Positions 17,412 through 26,017 of a stretch of DNA of 64,000 bases are shown piece after piece. Every line of letters starts with the position of its first letter. Within the stretch, counting starts at the first letter, position 1. A program made the position numbers and the translations under genes. The stretch comes from Campylobacter sp. CN_NE2 (GTDB lineage: Bacteria > Campylobacterota > Campylobacteria > Campylobacterales > Campylobacteraceae): NCBI RefSeq assembly GCF_027797465.1, contig NZ_CP115608.1, positions 310,001 to 374,000 of the forward strand, given 5' to 3'. The notes under the pieces are model-generated. The model ran no database searches, was not told where the DNA came from, and saw only the letters and a program-made list of their open reading frames with translations.

Positions 17412-18406
17412 CTTAGACCCTTTGTATTTTTAAGCACAACCAAAAATATAGGAATTCCAAACATACTAACCAAAATTCCAATAGGAAGCTCGACGCTAAA
17501 ATAGGTTCGCCCGAAAGTATCTACGCTAAGTAAAAACAAAGCCCCAAAAAGTGCGCTAAATGGAAGCAGAGCTGCGTGGCGAACCCCCACAATAAATCTA
17601 CAAATGTGTGGCACCACTAGACCCACCCAAGCGATAATTCCGCCTAGCATAACTGCACTCGCACTTAAAAATGAAGCTAAAATAATCAAAATAAGGCGAA
17701 TTTTTTTAGTTCCAAGTCCTAAAACCTTTGCGTCATCTTCGCCAAGCGAGAGCAAATCAACGCTTCTAGCCAACGCACAAATCCCTAAAATCGCCAAAAG
17801 CATAAAAGGAAGCAAAACCAAAATCAAATCCAGCTTTGCTAGTGCCAAACTTCCCATCATCCAATAAACTATGCTAGGAAGCGAATTTTCAGGATCTGCG
17901 ATATATTTTAAAAATGATAATCCTGCACCAAAAAGCGACGAGCTAATAATTCCGCCCAAAATCAACATTAAAATCGTGGAGTTTTTGCCATAAATTTTTG
18001 AAATCATCAGGGCAAAAAATACAGCCAAAAAACCAAATAAAAAGGCTGAAATTTGCACATAAATGAGCGAAAGCTTAAAAATCATCGCTAAACTTGCTCC
18101 AAAACTAGCCCCGCTTAAAACACCAAGCACACTTGGACTTACCAGAGGGTTCATAAAAATGCCTTGAAATAACGCTCCACTAATCGCTAGTGCCGAACCT
18201 ATCAAAATCGCCGTTAAAATTCTAGGAAGTCTAATTTCAGTCAAAATTAAAATTTGATTTTGTATTTCGTCGTTTTTTATATTAAAAAATATATAATCAC
18301 ATAACTCTTTTGTGTCAATTTGATAATGACCCAAGAAAAATGACAAAACAATAACTATACATAAAAGCACTATAATAACGCTAAATTTGATACAAATTTT
18401 ATCCAT
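17408..18406 (-). CDS. FecCD-family ABC permease
   Basis: A 332-residue inner-membrane permease with about ten membrane segments of the FecCD/BtuC family. Typical pieces are LTEIRLPRILTAILIGSALAISGA, GALFQGIFMNPLVSPSVLGV, GGIIAWVGLVVPHICR and the C-terminal PIGILVSMFGIPIFLVVL. This class carries siderophores, cobalamin and, in MolBC of H. influenzae, molybdate. It is the first gene of the minus-strand operon. Its promoter (-10 TATAAT read on the minus strand at 18441-18436) abuts the ModE-like dyad at 18446-18467. Confidence 0.92.
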   Translation of the reverse strand: MDKICIKFSVIIVLLCIVIVLSFFLGHYQIDTKELCDYIFFNIKNDEIQNQILILTEIRLPRILTAILIGSALAISGALFQGIFMNPLVSPSVLGVLSGASFGASLAMIFKLSLIYVQISAFLFGFLAVFFALMISKIYGKNSTILMLILGGIISSSLFGAGLSFLKYIADPENSLPSIVYWMMGSLALAKLDLILVLLPFMLLAILGICALARSVDLLSLGEDDAKVLGLGTKKIRLILIILASFLSASAVMLGGIIAWVGLVVPHICRFIVGVRHAALLPFSALFGALFLLSVDTFGRTYFSVELPIGILVSMFGIPIFLVVLKNTKGLR

Positions 18407-18435
18407 TGTCCGACTTTATAAAAATTTCCGCAAGA

Positions 18436-18467
18436 ATTATACCTAATTATATTTTAATTTATATAAA
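18436..18467 (-). promoter_or_regulatory. ModE-like operator and -10 of the transporter operon
   Basis: ATTATAT-N8-ATATAAA (18446-18467) matches the ModE pattern GTTATAT-N8-ATATAAC at 6 of 7 positions in each half. On the minus strand a TATAAT (18441-18436) follows 4 bases later. This is the same operator/promoter geometry as before modD, and it predicts repression of the transporter when ModE is loaded with metal. It also lies about 75 bases upstream of modE on the other strand. Confidence 0.6.
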
Positions 18468-18540
18468 TTTGTCTAAATTTTTAAATAAGCCAAATTTTAT
18501 CTACAATGTGATAAACTCACGCACAAAAAAGGAAAATCAG

Positions 18541-19266
18541 GTGATAAAATCAAGACTTTGGATAGAAAAAGACGGAAAAAATTTTCTAGGACACGGAAAA
18601 GTTGAGCTACTTGAAAAAATAAGAGAGTGCGGCTCGATAAACGCTGCTGCCAAAGCGATGAAAATGAGCTATAAAGCCGCTTGGGACGCCGTAGATAGCC
18701 TAAACAATTTAGCCAAATCTCCCGTAGTCGTAAAAATCGGAAACGGAAGCAAACTAAGCGATGAAGGCGAAAGGCTAATCTCCAAATTTAGGGAACTCGA
18801 AGCCAAAGAAAATGAATTTTTATCGCAATTTGATGATAATTTAGAACATAATAGCTTGGCTATTTCAAATTTAAGTGCAAAAAACCAATTTGCCGCAATT
18901 GTGCGTGGTATCAGAGGAGATACCGTTAGTGTAGAACTAGAACTTTATATAAATAAAAATACAACAATTTTCTCAAATATCACAAAAGATAGTTTTGAAC
19001 GCCTTAAAATCAGTGTTGAAACTGCTGTTATAGCTGTTATAAAGGCAAATTCGGTTAGAATTTCAGCAACAAAGCCAAAATTACCAAATGCCTTAAAATG
19101 TGAAATCTCAAAAATCAAAATAGGTGAAAAATTAACACAAATTTCGCTAAATTTGGCTGATTTAACACTAACTTCAACCGTAAAAAACAAAGAATTTGGC
19201 GAATTTAAAGTGGGCGATAAAGTTTATGCTTGTTTTATGCCGGACAGCGTAATAATCGGAAAATAA
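18541..19266 (+). CDS. modE: ModE-type molybdate-responsive transcriptional regulator
   Basis: Full-length ModE layout in 241 residues. The winged-helix DNA-binding domain (residues 1-110) contains LLEKIRECGSINAAAKAMKMSYKAAWDAVD, given here only as family context: the core is SYKAAWDAV. Two Mop/TOBE oxyanion-binding modules follow, the first beginning SAKNQFAAIVRGIRGD and the second around LPNALKCEISKIKIGE. I choose the GTG at 18541 because AAAAAGGAAAA precedes it and the family begins directly with the IKSRLWIE-like strand; a longer open frame back to 18406 has no ribosome site and an unrelated sequence. It is divergent from the transporter operon. Confidence 0.9.
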   Translation: MIKSRLWIEKDGKNFLGHGKVELLEKIRECGSINAAAKAMKMSYKAAWDAVDSLNNLAKSPVVVKIGNGSKLSDEGERLISKFRELEAKENEFLSQFDDNLEHNSLAISNLSAKNQFAAIVRGIRGDTVSVELELYINKNTTIFSNITKDSFERLKISVETAVIAVIKANSVRISATKPKLPNALKCEISKIKIGEKLTQISLNLADLTLTSTVKNKEFGEFKVGDKVYACFMPDSVIIGK

Positions 19267-19276
19267 AGGATAAAAA

Positions 19277-20011
19277 ATGAACGCATGGGACGAGATGTCA
19301 AAACACTATCCGCACTACGGCGATAGCGATATGATGAGAGATGTCGGGGTTGCACTTTCGTTTTGCTATGATAACGGCGTTAAATTTGACGGCGAAATTA
19401 TCGATATTGGTGCAGGGACGGGCATAATCGACCTAGAAATAGCACTTAAAAACGAAGTTAGCATAACTGCCCTTGATATGTCTAATGAAATGTTAGAAAT
19501 TCTTAAAAATGACGCAAAAAGATTAGGAGTTGATAAAAAAATAACTACAATTAGGGGCAATTTTGACGAATTTGAGCCAAAAAAAGGGTTTGATATTGCT
19601 ATTGCTAGTTTGTGTCCTGCCATAAATTCCGTTAAAAACGCACATAAATTTATAAATTTGACAAAAAATCTTGGAATTTATATCGCTTGGGGCGGGTATA
19701 AAGAGTGCGAATTTTTGGATTTGTTAATAGAAAAACCAAATCCAAATATCAAAGGTTGTATAAAAACAGCCAATATGCACGAAATTTTAGATGATTTAAA
19801 TATCAAATTTAAAAGCAAACTTTTCAAAGCAGACTGGGAAAACATAATGAGCGAAGAAAAGGCTATGCAATATGCAAAAACAATGCTTATGCGTTGTGAA
19901 TTAGATATTGACGAAAATCATATTAAAAGTGTTGTAGCTAAATTTAGGCAGGCTGACGGCGTTCATATACTAACAAAAGCACAAAAAGGCGTAACTATTT
20001 TTAGTGTTTGA
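19277..20011 (+). CDS. class I SAM-dependent methyltransferase in the modE operon
   Basis: A 244-residue methyltransferase. SAM motif I is IIDIGAGTGIIDLEIAL (about residues 35-51), motif post-I is ALDMSNEML, and a later DIAIASLCPAINS corresponds to the acidic/hydrophobic motif. An AAGGATAAAAA ribosome site lies 10 bases after modE, so co-transcription is likely. The small-molecule methyltransferase fold does not define a substrate. A methyltransferase between ModE and TonB is unusual and could act on an exported or imported metal ligand, or be unrelated; I cannot tell. Confidence 0.8.
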   Translation: MNAWDEMSKHYPHYGDSDMMRDVGVALSFCYDNGVKFDGEIIDIGAGTGIIDLEIALKNEVSITALDMSNEMLEILKNDAKRLGVDKKITTIRGNFDEFEPKKGFDIAIASLCPAINSVKNAHKFINLTKNLGIYIAWGGYKECEFLDLLIEKPNPNIKGCIKTANMHEILDDLNIKFKSKLFKADWENIMSEEKAMQYAKTMLMRCELDIDENHIKSVVAKFRQADGVHILTKAQKGVTIFSV

Positions 20012-20013
20012 TT

Positions 20014-20805
20014 ATGCGTGGTTTTAGCAAATACGATATTATCGGATTTTTCTCATCTACGATTTTATATTTTTGCTTTGTCTTTTCTATTTTAAAATTT
20101 GCAAATTTCTCGCCGATTTTACCAAAATCAAATTCGCTAAATTTTGAAAATGTTATGATGATTGATATAAATAATTTTAACTTTTTAAATGATAATGATG
20201 AAAAAATTTCAGAACAAAAAAACTTTCCAAACGATATAAATGAAAATTTACAAAAAGACGATTTAGTAGAAAACGAAAATTTACAAAACTTTACCGATGA
20301 TTTAGTAGAAAAAGAAGTTTTACAAGAGATTGTGCCAAAATCAGAACCGATTTTGCAACCAAAACAGACATTGGCAAAACCAAAAAAACAGGAAAATGCG
20401 AAAATAAAAAAATCTAAAAATTCAGTAAATTTAGATTCACAAAGTGCAAATTTAGGCGGAAATTTAAATAACATAAATAGCGCAAATAGTTTAAATTTAA
20501 ATCAAAATTCTAATAAGATTGCAAATTCCGATATTTCGGCTATTTTAAAAACTATAATATCAAAATATGCCAAGCAAAATTATCCAAGCGAAGCTAGAAA
20601 ACTTCGCCAAACAGGAAGCGTGAAGATTGGATTTTATTACACAAAAGAGCGAAGAATTGAAAATTTGCAAATTTTGCAAAGCTCTGGTTTTTTAAATTTG
20701 GATAATGCAGCACTAAATGCGGTCAAAAAAACAAAATCAAAATTTCCAAAACCTGATAAATCAGATTATTTTACACTTAGCATAAATTTTACTTTAACTA
20801 ATTAA
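20014..20805 (+). CDS. tonB: TonB-like energy transducer
   Basis: A 263-residue TonB: a short cytoplasmic start, one membrane anchor (IIGFFSSTILYFCFVFSILKF), a long periplasmic linker rich in Asn, Lys and Glu rather than Pro, and a C-terminal TonB domain (NYPSEARKLRQTGSVKIGFY, ENLQILQSSGFLNLDNAAL). It transmits the proton-motive force to outer-membrane receptors. The start at ATG 20014 lies just behind the methyltransferase stop; a TTG at 20008 would overlap it. No ExbB/ExbD genes are in the window, so those must be supplied elsewhere. It most likely serves the nearby receptor. Confidence 0.88.
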   Translation: MRGFSKYDIIGFFSSTILYFCFVFSILKFANFSPILPKSNSLNFENVMMIDINNFNFLNDNDEKISEQKNFPNDINENLQKDDLVENENLQNFTDDLVEKEVLQEIVPKSEPILQPKQTLAKPKKQENAKIKKSKNSVNLDSQSANLGGNLNNINSANSLNLNQNSNKIANSDISAILKTIISKYAKQNYPSEARKLRQTGSVKIGFYYTKERRIENLQILQSSGFLNLDNAALNAVKKTKSKFPKPDKSDYFTLSINFTLTN

Positions 20806-20833
20806 AAATTTTTATCTTTTAGTAAAAAATAAA

Positions 20834-20855
20834 GTTATATTTTTATCAATATAAC
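20834..20855. promoter_or_regulatory. perfect ModE-like dyad upstream of the nap operon
   Basis: GTTATAT-N8-ATATAAC is an exact dyad, matching the E. coli ModE operator layout. It is 360 bases before the napA start. In E. coli ModE activates the nap operon, so a role at nap would have precedent, though this distance is large. A weaker -10-like TGTAAT at 20860-20865 follows with the spacing seen at the other two boxes. Confidence 0.6.
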
Positions 20856-21099
20856 TCGCTGTAATGGTATCTGGCATTAATTTTTAAACAAATATAAATT
20901 CGTAATTTTATTAAAATTATATTTCTTAAAAAAATAAAAAAATTGTTTAAAAAAACATGGTTAAAAACAAAAAAATTCATCTTTTATAATTGATAACTAA
21001 ACGCAATTTCAAATTTTTAAAATTTATGATATTTGCGACTAAATTTATCTATTTTATTAAAATTTATTCAATAAATTCAAAAGAGTAAATTTATCGTAT

Positions 21100-21143
21100 T
21101 TGATACAAATCAACCATTTTAACGAATAATCTTGTATTATTAT
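21100..21143 (+). promoter_or_regulatory. FNR/CRP-type box and nap promoter
   Basis: TTGAT-ACAA-ATCAA (21100-21113) is a perfect match to the FNR consensus TTGAT-N4-ATCAA. A TATTAT -10 element at 21138-21143 (or 21135-21140) predicts a transcription start near 21148, which puts the box centre near -41.5, the usual class II activator position. The rest of the 20806-21193 gap is plain A/T-rich sequence with another possible -10 (TATAAT, 20985-20990). Confidence 0.65.
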
Positions 21144-21150
21144 GTTGCTG

Positions 21151-21177
21151 AACACCCGTGTAGGGTGTTGATTTTTT
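21151..21177 (+). promoter_or_regulatory. napA: hairpin in the napA leader
   Basis: AACACCC-GTGTA-GGGTGTT (21151-21169) forms a 7-bp stem and is followed by GATTTTTTT. It begins close to the predicted start of the transcript and ends just before the napA ribosome site. It could protect the 5' end of the mRNA, or act as a leaky terminator. Confidence 0.6.
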
Positions 21178-21193
21178 TATGAAAGGTTCTCTT

Positions 21194-23971
21194 ATGGACA
21201 GACGAGAATTTATCAAGAGTTCTGCTGCCGCTGCTGCTTGCAGTGCCGCAGGTATTTCGGCTCCTAGCCTAGCAAGTGCAGCGGATGGCGAAAAAGACTG
21301 GCGCTGGGATAAAGCGGCATGTCGTTTTTGCGGAACCGGCTGTGGTATTATGGTTGCTACAAAGGGTGGAAAAATCGTAGCCGTAAAAGGCGATCCACTA
21401 TGCCCTGTAAATCGTGGCTTAAACTGCATTAAAGGATACTTTAACGCAAAAATTATGTATGGTGAAGACCGTATCACAAAACCTCTTTTGCGTATGAACG
21501 AAAAAGGCGAATTTGACAAAAAAGGTAAATTCGGCGAAGTTAGTTGGCAAAAAGCCTTTGATGTTATGGAAGCACAATTCCGCAAAGCTTATGCCGAAAA
21601 AGGTCCAAGCGGACTAGCTGTATTTGGTAGCGGTCAATACACTATCATGGAAGGTGTTGCGGCTGTTAAGCTTATCAAGGCTGGTTTTAGATCTCACAAT
21701 ATCGACCCAAATGCCCGCCATTGCATGGCAAGTGCGGTTGTTGCGTTTATGCAAACATTTGGTATAGATGAACCATCAGGTTGTTTTGATGACATCGAGC
21801 TAACAGATACAGTTGTTTGCTGGGGCGCAAATATGGCAGAAATGCACCCAGTTTTGTGGTCTCGCGTAAATGACGCCAAGCTTAAAAACCCAGATCGCGT
21901 AAAAGTTGTAAATTTATCAACTTTTTCAAGTAGAACTTCAAGCATTGCAGATATTGAGATTATTTTTAAACCTCATACTGACCTTGCGATTTGGAATTTG
22001 ATCGCTCATGAAATTTTATATAACCACCCAGAAGCTTTTGATGAAAAATTCGTAAAAGAGCACTGTGTGTTTGCGACAGGTCCTGTTGATATTGGTTATG
22101 GTATGAGACCAAATCCAAAACACCCTAAATTTGATCCAAAAGAAGTTGATACCGTAGCAAAAGAAGTTTCAAAAGTTCTAAGCGAAAACGAAGGTGTAAC
22201 TTTGGCATATCTAGGTATGAAGGCAGGAGATACACTAGAAAATAAAAGTAACGGTAAAGCCGATTCGCATTGGCTAATCGGATTTGATGATTTCAAAAAA
22301 GCATTAGAACCTTATACGCTTGATTTTGTTGCAAAACTAGCAAAAGGCGATGATAATGAAGATTTAGAAAGCTTTAAGAAAAAACTTCAAGCCCTAGTTG
22401 ATTTATATATCGAGAAAAACAGAAAAGTAGTTAGCTTCTGGACAATGGGTATGAATCAACACCAAAGAGGAACTTGGGTAAATGAACAAAGCTATATGGT
22501 GCATTTCTTATTAGGCAAACAAGCTAAACCGGGCGACGGAGCATTCTCGCTAACAGGACAACCAAGTGCTTGCGGAACCGCAAGAGAAGTAGGAACTTTC
22601 TGCCACAGATTGCCAGCTGATATGGTTGTAGCAAATCCAAAACACAGAGAAATGACTGAAAAAGTATGGCAAATTCCAGCAGGAACTATCAACCCAAGAC
22701 CAGGCTTCCCTTATGTAAAACTAATGAGAGATATTGAAGACGGAGCGGTTAAATTTGCTTGGGTTCATGTAAATAACCCATGGCATAATACTGCAAATGC
22801 AAATCACTGGATCAAAGCAGCACGCGAAATGGATAACTTCATCGTTGTAAGCGATCCATATCCGGGCGTATCTGCAAAAGTAGCGGATTTGATTTTACCG
22901 ACCGCTATGATTTATGAGAAATGGGGAGCTTACGGTAATGCTGAGCGAAGAACTCAACACTGGCGACAACAAGTATTACCAGTAGGCGAAGCGATGAGTG
23001 ATACATGGCAAATTTTAGAATTCTCTAAACGCTTTAAGATTAAAGATTTCTGGGGCGAGAGAAAAATCGATGATAAGCTAACTTTGCCAGATGTTTTAGA
23101 AGAAGCTAAAAAAATGGGTTACGATCCAGAAGATACTCTATTTGATGTATTGTTTGCAAACAAACGAGCAAAAGAATTCAAAGCAGACGATCCAATCATC
23201 GCAGGATTTGATTGTACCGAAGTTTTCGGCGATAGTAGAAAAGTAATCGGAAGCGACGGAAAAGAATTCACAGGTTATGGTTTCTTTATCCATAAATATC
23301 TATTTGAAGAGTATAGAATTTTTGGTAACGGACACGGACACGATTTAGCTGATTTTGATACATATCATAGAGTTAGAGGTCTTAGATGGCCAGTTGTCGA
23401 TGGAAAAGAGACTCAATGGAGATTTAACACTCGCTACGATACATACGCTAAAAAAGCAAATCCAAACGGTGATTTTGCATTTTACGGAAACCAAGGCGCA
23501 TTGCCGACCGGAGATATGGCAAAAGCAACATCGGGAGAAGAAAAAACTTCATTTAAAAATAAAGGTAAAATTTTCTTCCGCCCTTACATGGATCCATGCG
23601 AAATGCCGGATAAAGAGTATCCGCTATGGTTATGCACAGGTCGTGTGCTAGAACACTGGCATTCAGGCACGATGACAATGCGTGTTCCTGAATTGTATCG
23701 CGCTGTTCCTGAGGCACTTTGTTTTATGAATGAAGCTGACGGAAAGAAATTAGGCATAGCTCAAAATGATATTGTATGGGTAGAATCAAGAAGAGGAAAA
23801 GTAAAAGTTAGAGTAGATTTTAGAGGTAGAAATGTTCCGCCTGTGGGTCTAGTTTATGTTCCTTGGTTTGATGAAAATGTCTTTATCAATAAAGTTTGTT
23901 TGGATGCGACTTGTCCGCTTTCAAAAGAAACAGACTATAAAAAATGCGCTGTAAAAATTTATAAGGCTTAG
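21194..23971 (+). CDS. napA: periplasmic nitrate reductase catalytic subunit (NapA)
   Basis: Large molybdoenzyme of 925 residues that reduces nitrate to nitrite in the periplasm. A Tat signal ([19 protein letters not shown]) is followed by the [4Fe-4S] motif CRFCGTGCG with its fourth Cys in RGLNCIKG, and the molybdenum-ligand cysteine in [11 protein letters not shown] (about residue 175). The C-terminal domain has [11 protein letters not shown] use ATG 21194, with AAAGG 7 bases upstream; an ATG at 21179 lies inside the leader T-run. The length matches the Campylobacter type. Being bis-MGD dependent, it explains the nearby molybdenum genes. Confidence 0.97.
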   Translation: MDRREFIKSSAAAAACSAAGISAPSLASAADGEKDWRWDKAACRFCGTGCGIMVATKGGKIVAVKGDPLCPVNRGLNCIKGYFNAKIMYGEDRITKPLLRMNEKGEFDKKGKFGEVSWQKAFDVMEAQFRKAYAEKGPSGLAVFGSGQYTIMEGVAAVKLIKAGFRSHNIDPNARHCMASAVVAFMQTFGIDEPSGCFDDIELTDTVVCWGANMAEMHPVLWSRVNDAKLKNPDRVKVVNLSTFSSRTSSIADIEIIFKPHTDLAIWNLIAHEILYNHPEAFDEKFVKEHCVFATGPVDIGYGMRPNPKHPKFDPKEVDTVAKEVSKVLSENEGVTLAYLGMKAGDTLENKSNGKADSHWLIGFDDFKKALEPYTLDFVAKLAKGDDNEDLESFKKKLQALVDLYIEKNRKVVSFWTMGMNQHQRGTWVNEQSYMVHFLLGKQAKPGDGAFSLTGQPSACGTAREVGTFCHRLPADMVVANPKHREMTEKVWQIPAGTINPRPGFPYVKLMRDIEDGAVKFAWVHVNNPWHNTANANHWIKAAREMDNFIVVSDPYPGVSAKVADLILPTAMIYEKWGAYGNAERRTQHWRQQVLPVGEAMSDTWQILEFSKRFKIKDFWGERKIDDKLTLPDVLEEAKKMGYDPEDTLFDVLFANKRAKEFKADDPIIAGFDCTEVFGDSRKVIGSDGKEFTGYGFFIHKYLFEEYRIFGNGHGHDLADFDTYHRVRGLRWPVVDGKETQWRFNTRYDTYAKKANPNGDFAFYGNQGALPTGDMAKATSGEEKTSFKNKGKIFFRPYMDPCEMPDKEYPLWLCTGRVLEHWHSGTMTMRVPELYRAVPEALCFMNEADGKKLGIAQNDIVWVESRRGKVKVRVDFRGRNVPPVGLVYVPWFDENVFINKVCLDATCPLSKETDYKKCAVKIYKA

Positions 23972-23973
23972 CT

Positions 23974-24714
23974 ATGCAAAGACGCGAAGTTTTAGGTTTA
24001 ATCGGATTAGTTGTTGCAGGAGGTAGCGGATTTTGTGAATTCGCAAGAGCGGAAGATAAAATTCGCATTAGACCGCCGGGTGCACTTGATGAAAAAGAAT
24101 TTATGAGCAAATGTATCCGTTGCGGACTCTGCGTGGAAGCCTGTCCGTTTGATACGCTAAAATTAGCTGAATTTCGCGATAGTGGAGTGCCAAATGGGAC
24201 ACCGTTTTTCGAACCACGAAAAGTTCCTTGCTATATGTGTGAAGATATTCCTTGCACTGTGGCGTGTCCGACTGGCGCATTAGATAAAGATTTAGTTAGC
24301 GAAAATGATAAGCTAAATATAAATAAAGCACAAATGGGCGTTGCGGTTGTTGATCAAAAAAACTGCGTTGCATACTTTGGAATTCAATGCGATGCATGTT
24401 ATAGGGCTTGTCCTGTTTTGGATAAGGCTTTATTTATCGAATATAAACGCAACGAAAGAACCGAAAAACACGCATTATTGCTTCCTGTTGTCGATAGTGA
24501 TTATTGCACGGGGTGTGGAAAATGCGAAAAGGTTTGTATAACAACAAAACCTGCCATAACCATTTTGCCTAGAAATTTAGTTCTTGGTATTCCAAACGAT
24601 AACTATATCAAAGGTTGGGTAGAAGGCGATGACGCAAGGCTTGATGAAGTTGATAGCAAAATCAAGCTAGACTTGAAAAAAGGCGTTGATTACTTAAATG
24701 GAGGCGAACTATGA
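23974..24714 (+). CDS. napG: ferredoxin-type protein NapG
   Basis: A 246-residue periplasmic iron-sulfur protein that passes electrons from NapH towards NapAB. A Tat-like start (MQRREVLGLIGLVVAGG) is followed by four cysteine clusters: CIRCGLCVEACP, CYMCEDIPCTVACP, CDACYRACP and CTGCGKCEKVC. It lies 2 bases behind napA and overlaps napH by 4 bases. Position and content match the napAGHBLD order of C. jejuni. Confidence 0.95.
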   Translation: MQRREVLGLIGLVVAGGSGFCEFARAEDKIRIRPPGALDEKEFMSKCIRCGLCVEACPFDTLKLAEFRDSGVPNGTPFFEPRKVPCYMCEDIPCTVACPTGALDKDLVSENDKLNINKAQMGVAVVDQKNCVAYFGIQCDACYRACPVLDKALFIEYKRNERTEKHALLLPVVDSDYCTGCGKCEKVCITTKPAITILPRNLVLGIPNDNYIKGWVEGDDARLDEVDSKIKLDLKKGVDYLNGGEL

Positions 24715-25490
24715 TTTACACAATTTTAAGAAGAATAGTTCAGCTTAGCATACTTGCACTTTTTATAGCAGGAAACTGCTATGGTGTGAAAATTCTGCAA
24801 GGAAATTTAAGCTCGTCAATGCTATTTGATAGCATAAATTTAAGCGATCCGTTTGCTACGCTTCAACTACTTTTAGCAGGTTTGAGTTTGGGTACGACCG
24901 CATTAATAGGAGCTTTAATCGTTCTTATTTTTTATGCTTTGGTTGCACCAAGGGCGTATTGTGGTTGGGTTTGCCCTGTAAATTTGTTGAGTGATTTGGC
25001 TGCATGGATAAGAGAAAAATTTGGTATAAGAACAAAAATTTTAAGCGTTAGTAAAAATGCAAGATATTATCTAATGATTTTAGCTCTGATTTGTAGCGGA
25101 TTATTTGGTATTGCAGCGTTTGAGACGCTAAATTATATCGGATTTTTTACAAGAGCTGTAACTTCGCTTAGCATTTCAGCTTTTAGCATAGCTCTTATTA
25201 TCATTATCTTTGAAATTTTCGCAGGAAATAGAATAATATGTTCCCATATTTGTCCGCTTGGCGGATTTTGGGCGATAATAAGTAAATTTAGTTTAATTCG
25301 CATTTATCATAAACAAGCAAACTGCACAAAATGCAACAAATGCAAAATAGTTTGCCCGGAAGCTCATATTTTAGAATTAGTATCAAAAAAGGATTTTAAA
25401 ATCGGCTCTGAGTGTATTAGTTGCGGTCGTTGCGTTGAGGTTTGCGATGATGATGCTTTGAATTTCAGTATTTTAGGAGAAAAAAAATGA
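24711..25490 (+). CDS. napH: quinol dehydrogenase membrane component NapH
   Basis: A 259-residue inner-membrane protein with about four membrane segments, two CxxxCP motifs facing the cytoplasm (CGWVCPVNL and CSHICPLGG) and two C-terminal [4Fe-4S] motifs (CTKCNKCKIVCP and CISCGRCVEVC). It oxidises menaquinol and works with NapG, replacing NapC, which is absent here. It is coupled on both sides by 4-base overlaps. Confidence 0.95.
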   Translation: MIYTILRRIVQLSILALFIAGNCYGVKILQGNLSSSMLFDSINLSDPFATLQLLLAGLSLGTTALIGALIVLIFYALVAPRAYCGWVCPVNLLSDLAAWIREKFGIRTKILSVSKNARYYLMILALICSGLFGIAAFETLNYIGFFTRAVTSLSISAFSIALIIIIFEIFAGNRIICSHICPLGGFWAIISKFSLIRIYHKQANCTKCNKCKIVCPEAHILELVSKKDFKIGSECISCGRCVEVCDDDALNFSILGEKK

Positions 25491-26008
25491 AAAAATTACT
25501 TGTGTGCCTAAGTATTGCGGCTTGCGTAAGTTTGTTTGCAGCTGACGGTGCAAACAAATCAGAGCCGACTTTTAGGTCTGATTATACTAACGAGAATTTT
25601 GCTTTGCCGACTTATGAATGGAAAGCAGAAGCACCGGGAGCAAATGCTGTTTTAGAAAGAAGCTTTGAAAATGCTCCGCCGTTAATCCCGCATAATCTAG
25701 ATGATATGCTTCCGATTACGACTGATAATAACATGTGTCTTTCTTGCCACTCGCCAGAAGCTGCCGAGCCGTTGCAAATAAAGTCATATCCAAAGAGCCA
25801 CATGACAGATTTGCGTGATGAAAATCAAAAAAGCTTGGAAGGAGCGCTATCTATGTCGAGATACGACTGTGTTTCTTGCCATGTTGTGCAATCTAACGCA
25901 ACACAGCTTGTAAAAAACAATTTTGAAGCAGATTTTAGTAGATTTAAAGATTCAAACACTAGCTCGAATTTGCTTGATGTTTTAAATCAAGGCGTAAATG
26001 TTAGATAA
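25487..26008 (+). CDS. napB: diheme cytochrome c NapB
   Basis: A 173-residue periplasmic electron-transfer subunit of NapA. A signal peptide (MKKLLVCLSIAACVSLFAA) is followed by two heme-binding motifs, CLSCH and CVSCH, and conserved text such as PPLIPHNLDDMLPIT. Length and heme count are normal. It overlaps napH and is separated from napL by a strong hairpin. Confidence 0.95.
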   Translation: MKKLLVCLSIAACVSLFAADGANKSEPTFRSDYTNENFALPTYEWKAEAPGANAVLERSFENAPPLIPHNLDDMLPITTDNNMCLSCHSPEAAEPLQIKSYPKSHMTDLRDENQKSLEGALSMSRYDCVSCHVVQSNATQLVKNNFEADFSRFKDSNTSSNLLDVLNQGVNVR

Positions 26009-26017
26009 CGCATTGTT

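Noticed and set aside
13651-18406. Plain iron-siderophore uptake as the default call
   Set aside because: Possible by family, but ModE, ModD and nap surround the operon and ModE-like boxes sit on its promoter; kept as the main alternative, not as the call.
18406-18540. Longer N terminus for ModE
   Set aside because: The extra 45 codons cover the divergent promoter and ModE-like box, have no ribosome site and do not resemble ModE. GTG 18541 is preferred.
21151-21177. Molybdenum-cofactor riboswitch before napA
   Set aside because: The leader is far too short and has one simple stem; the multi-stem Moco motif is not present.
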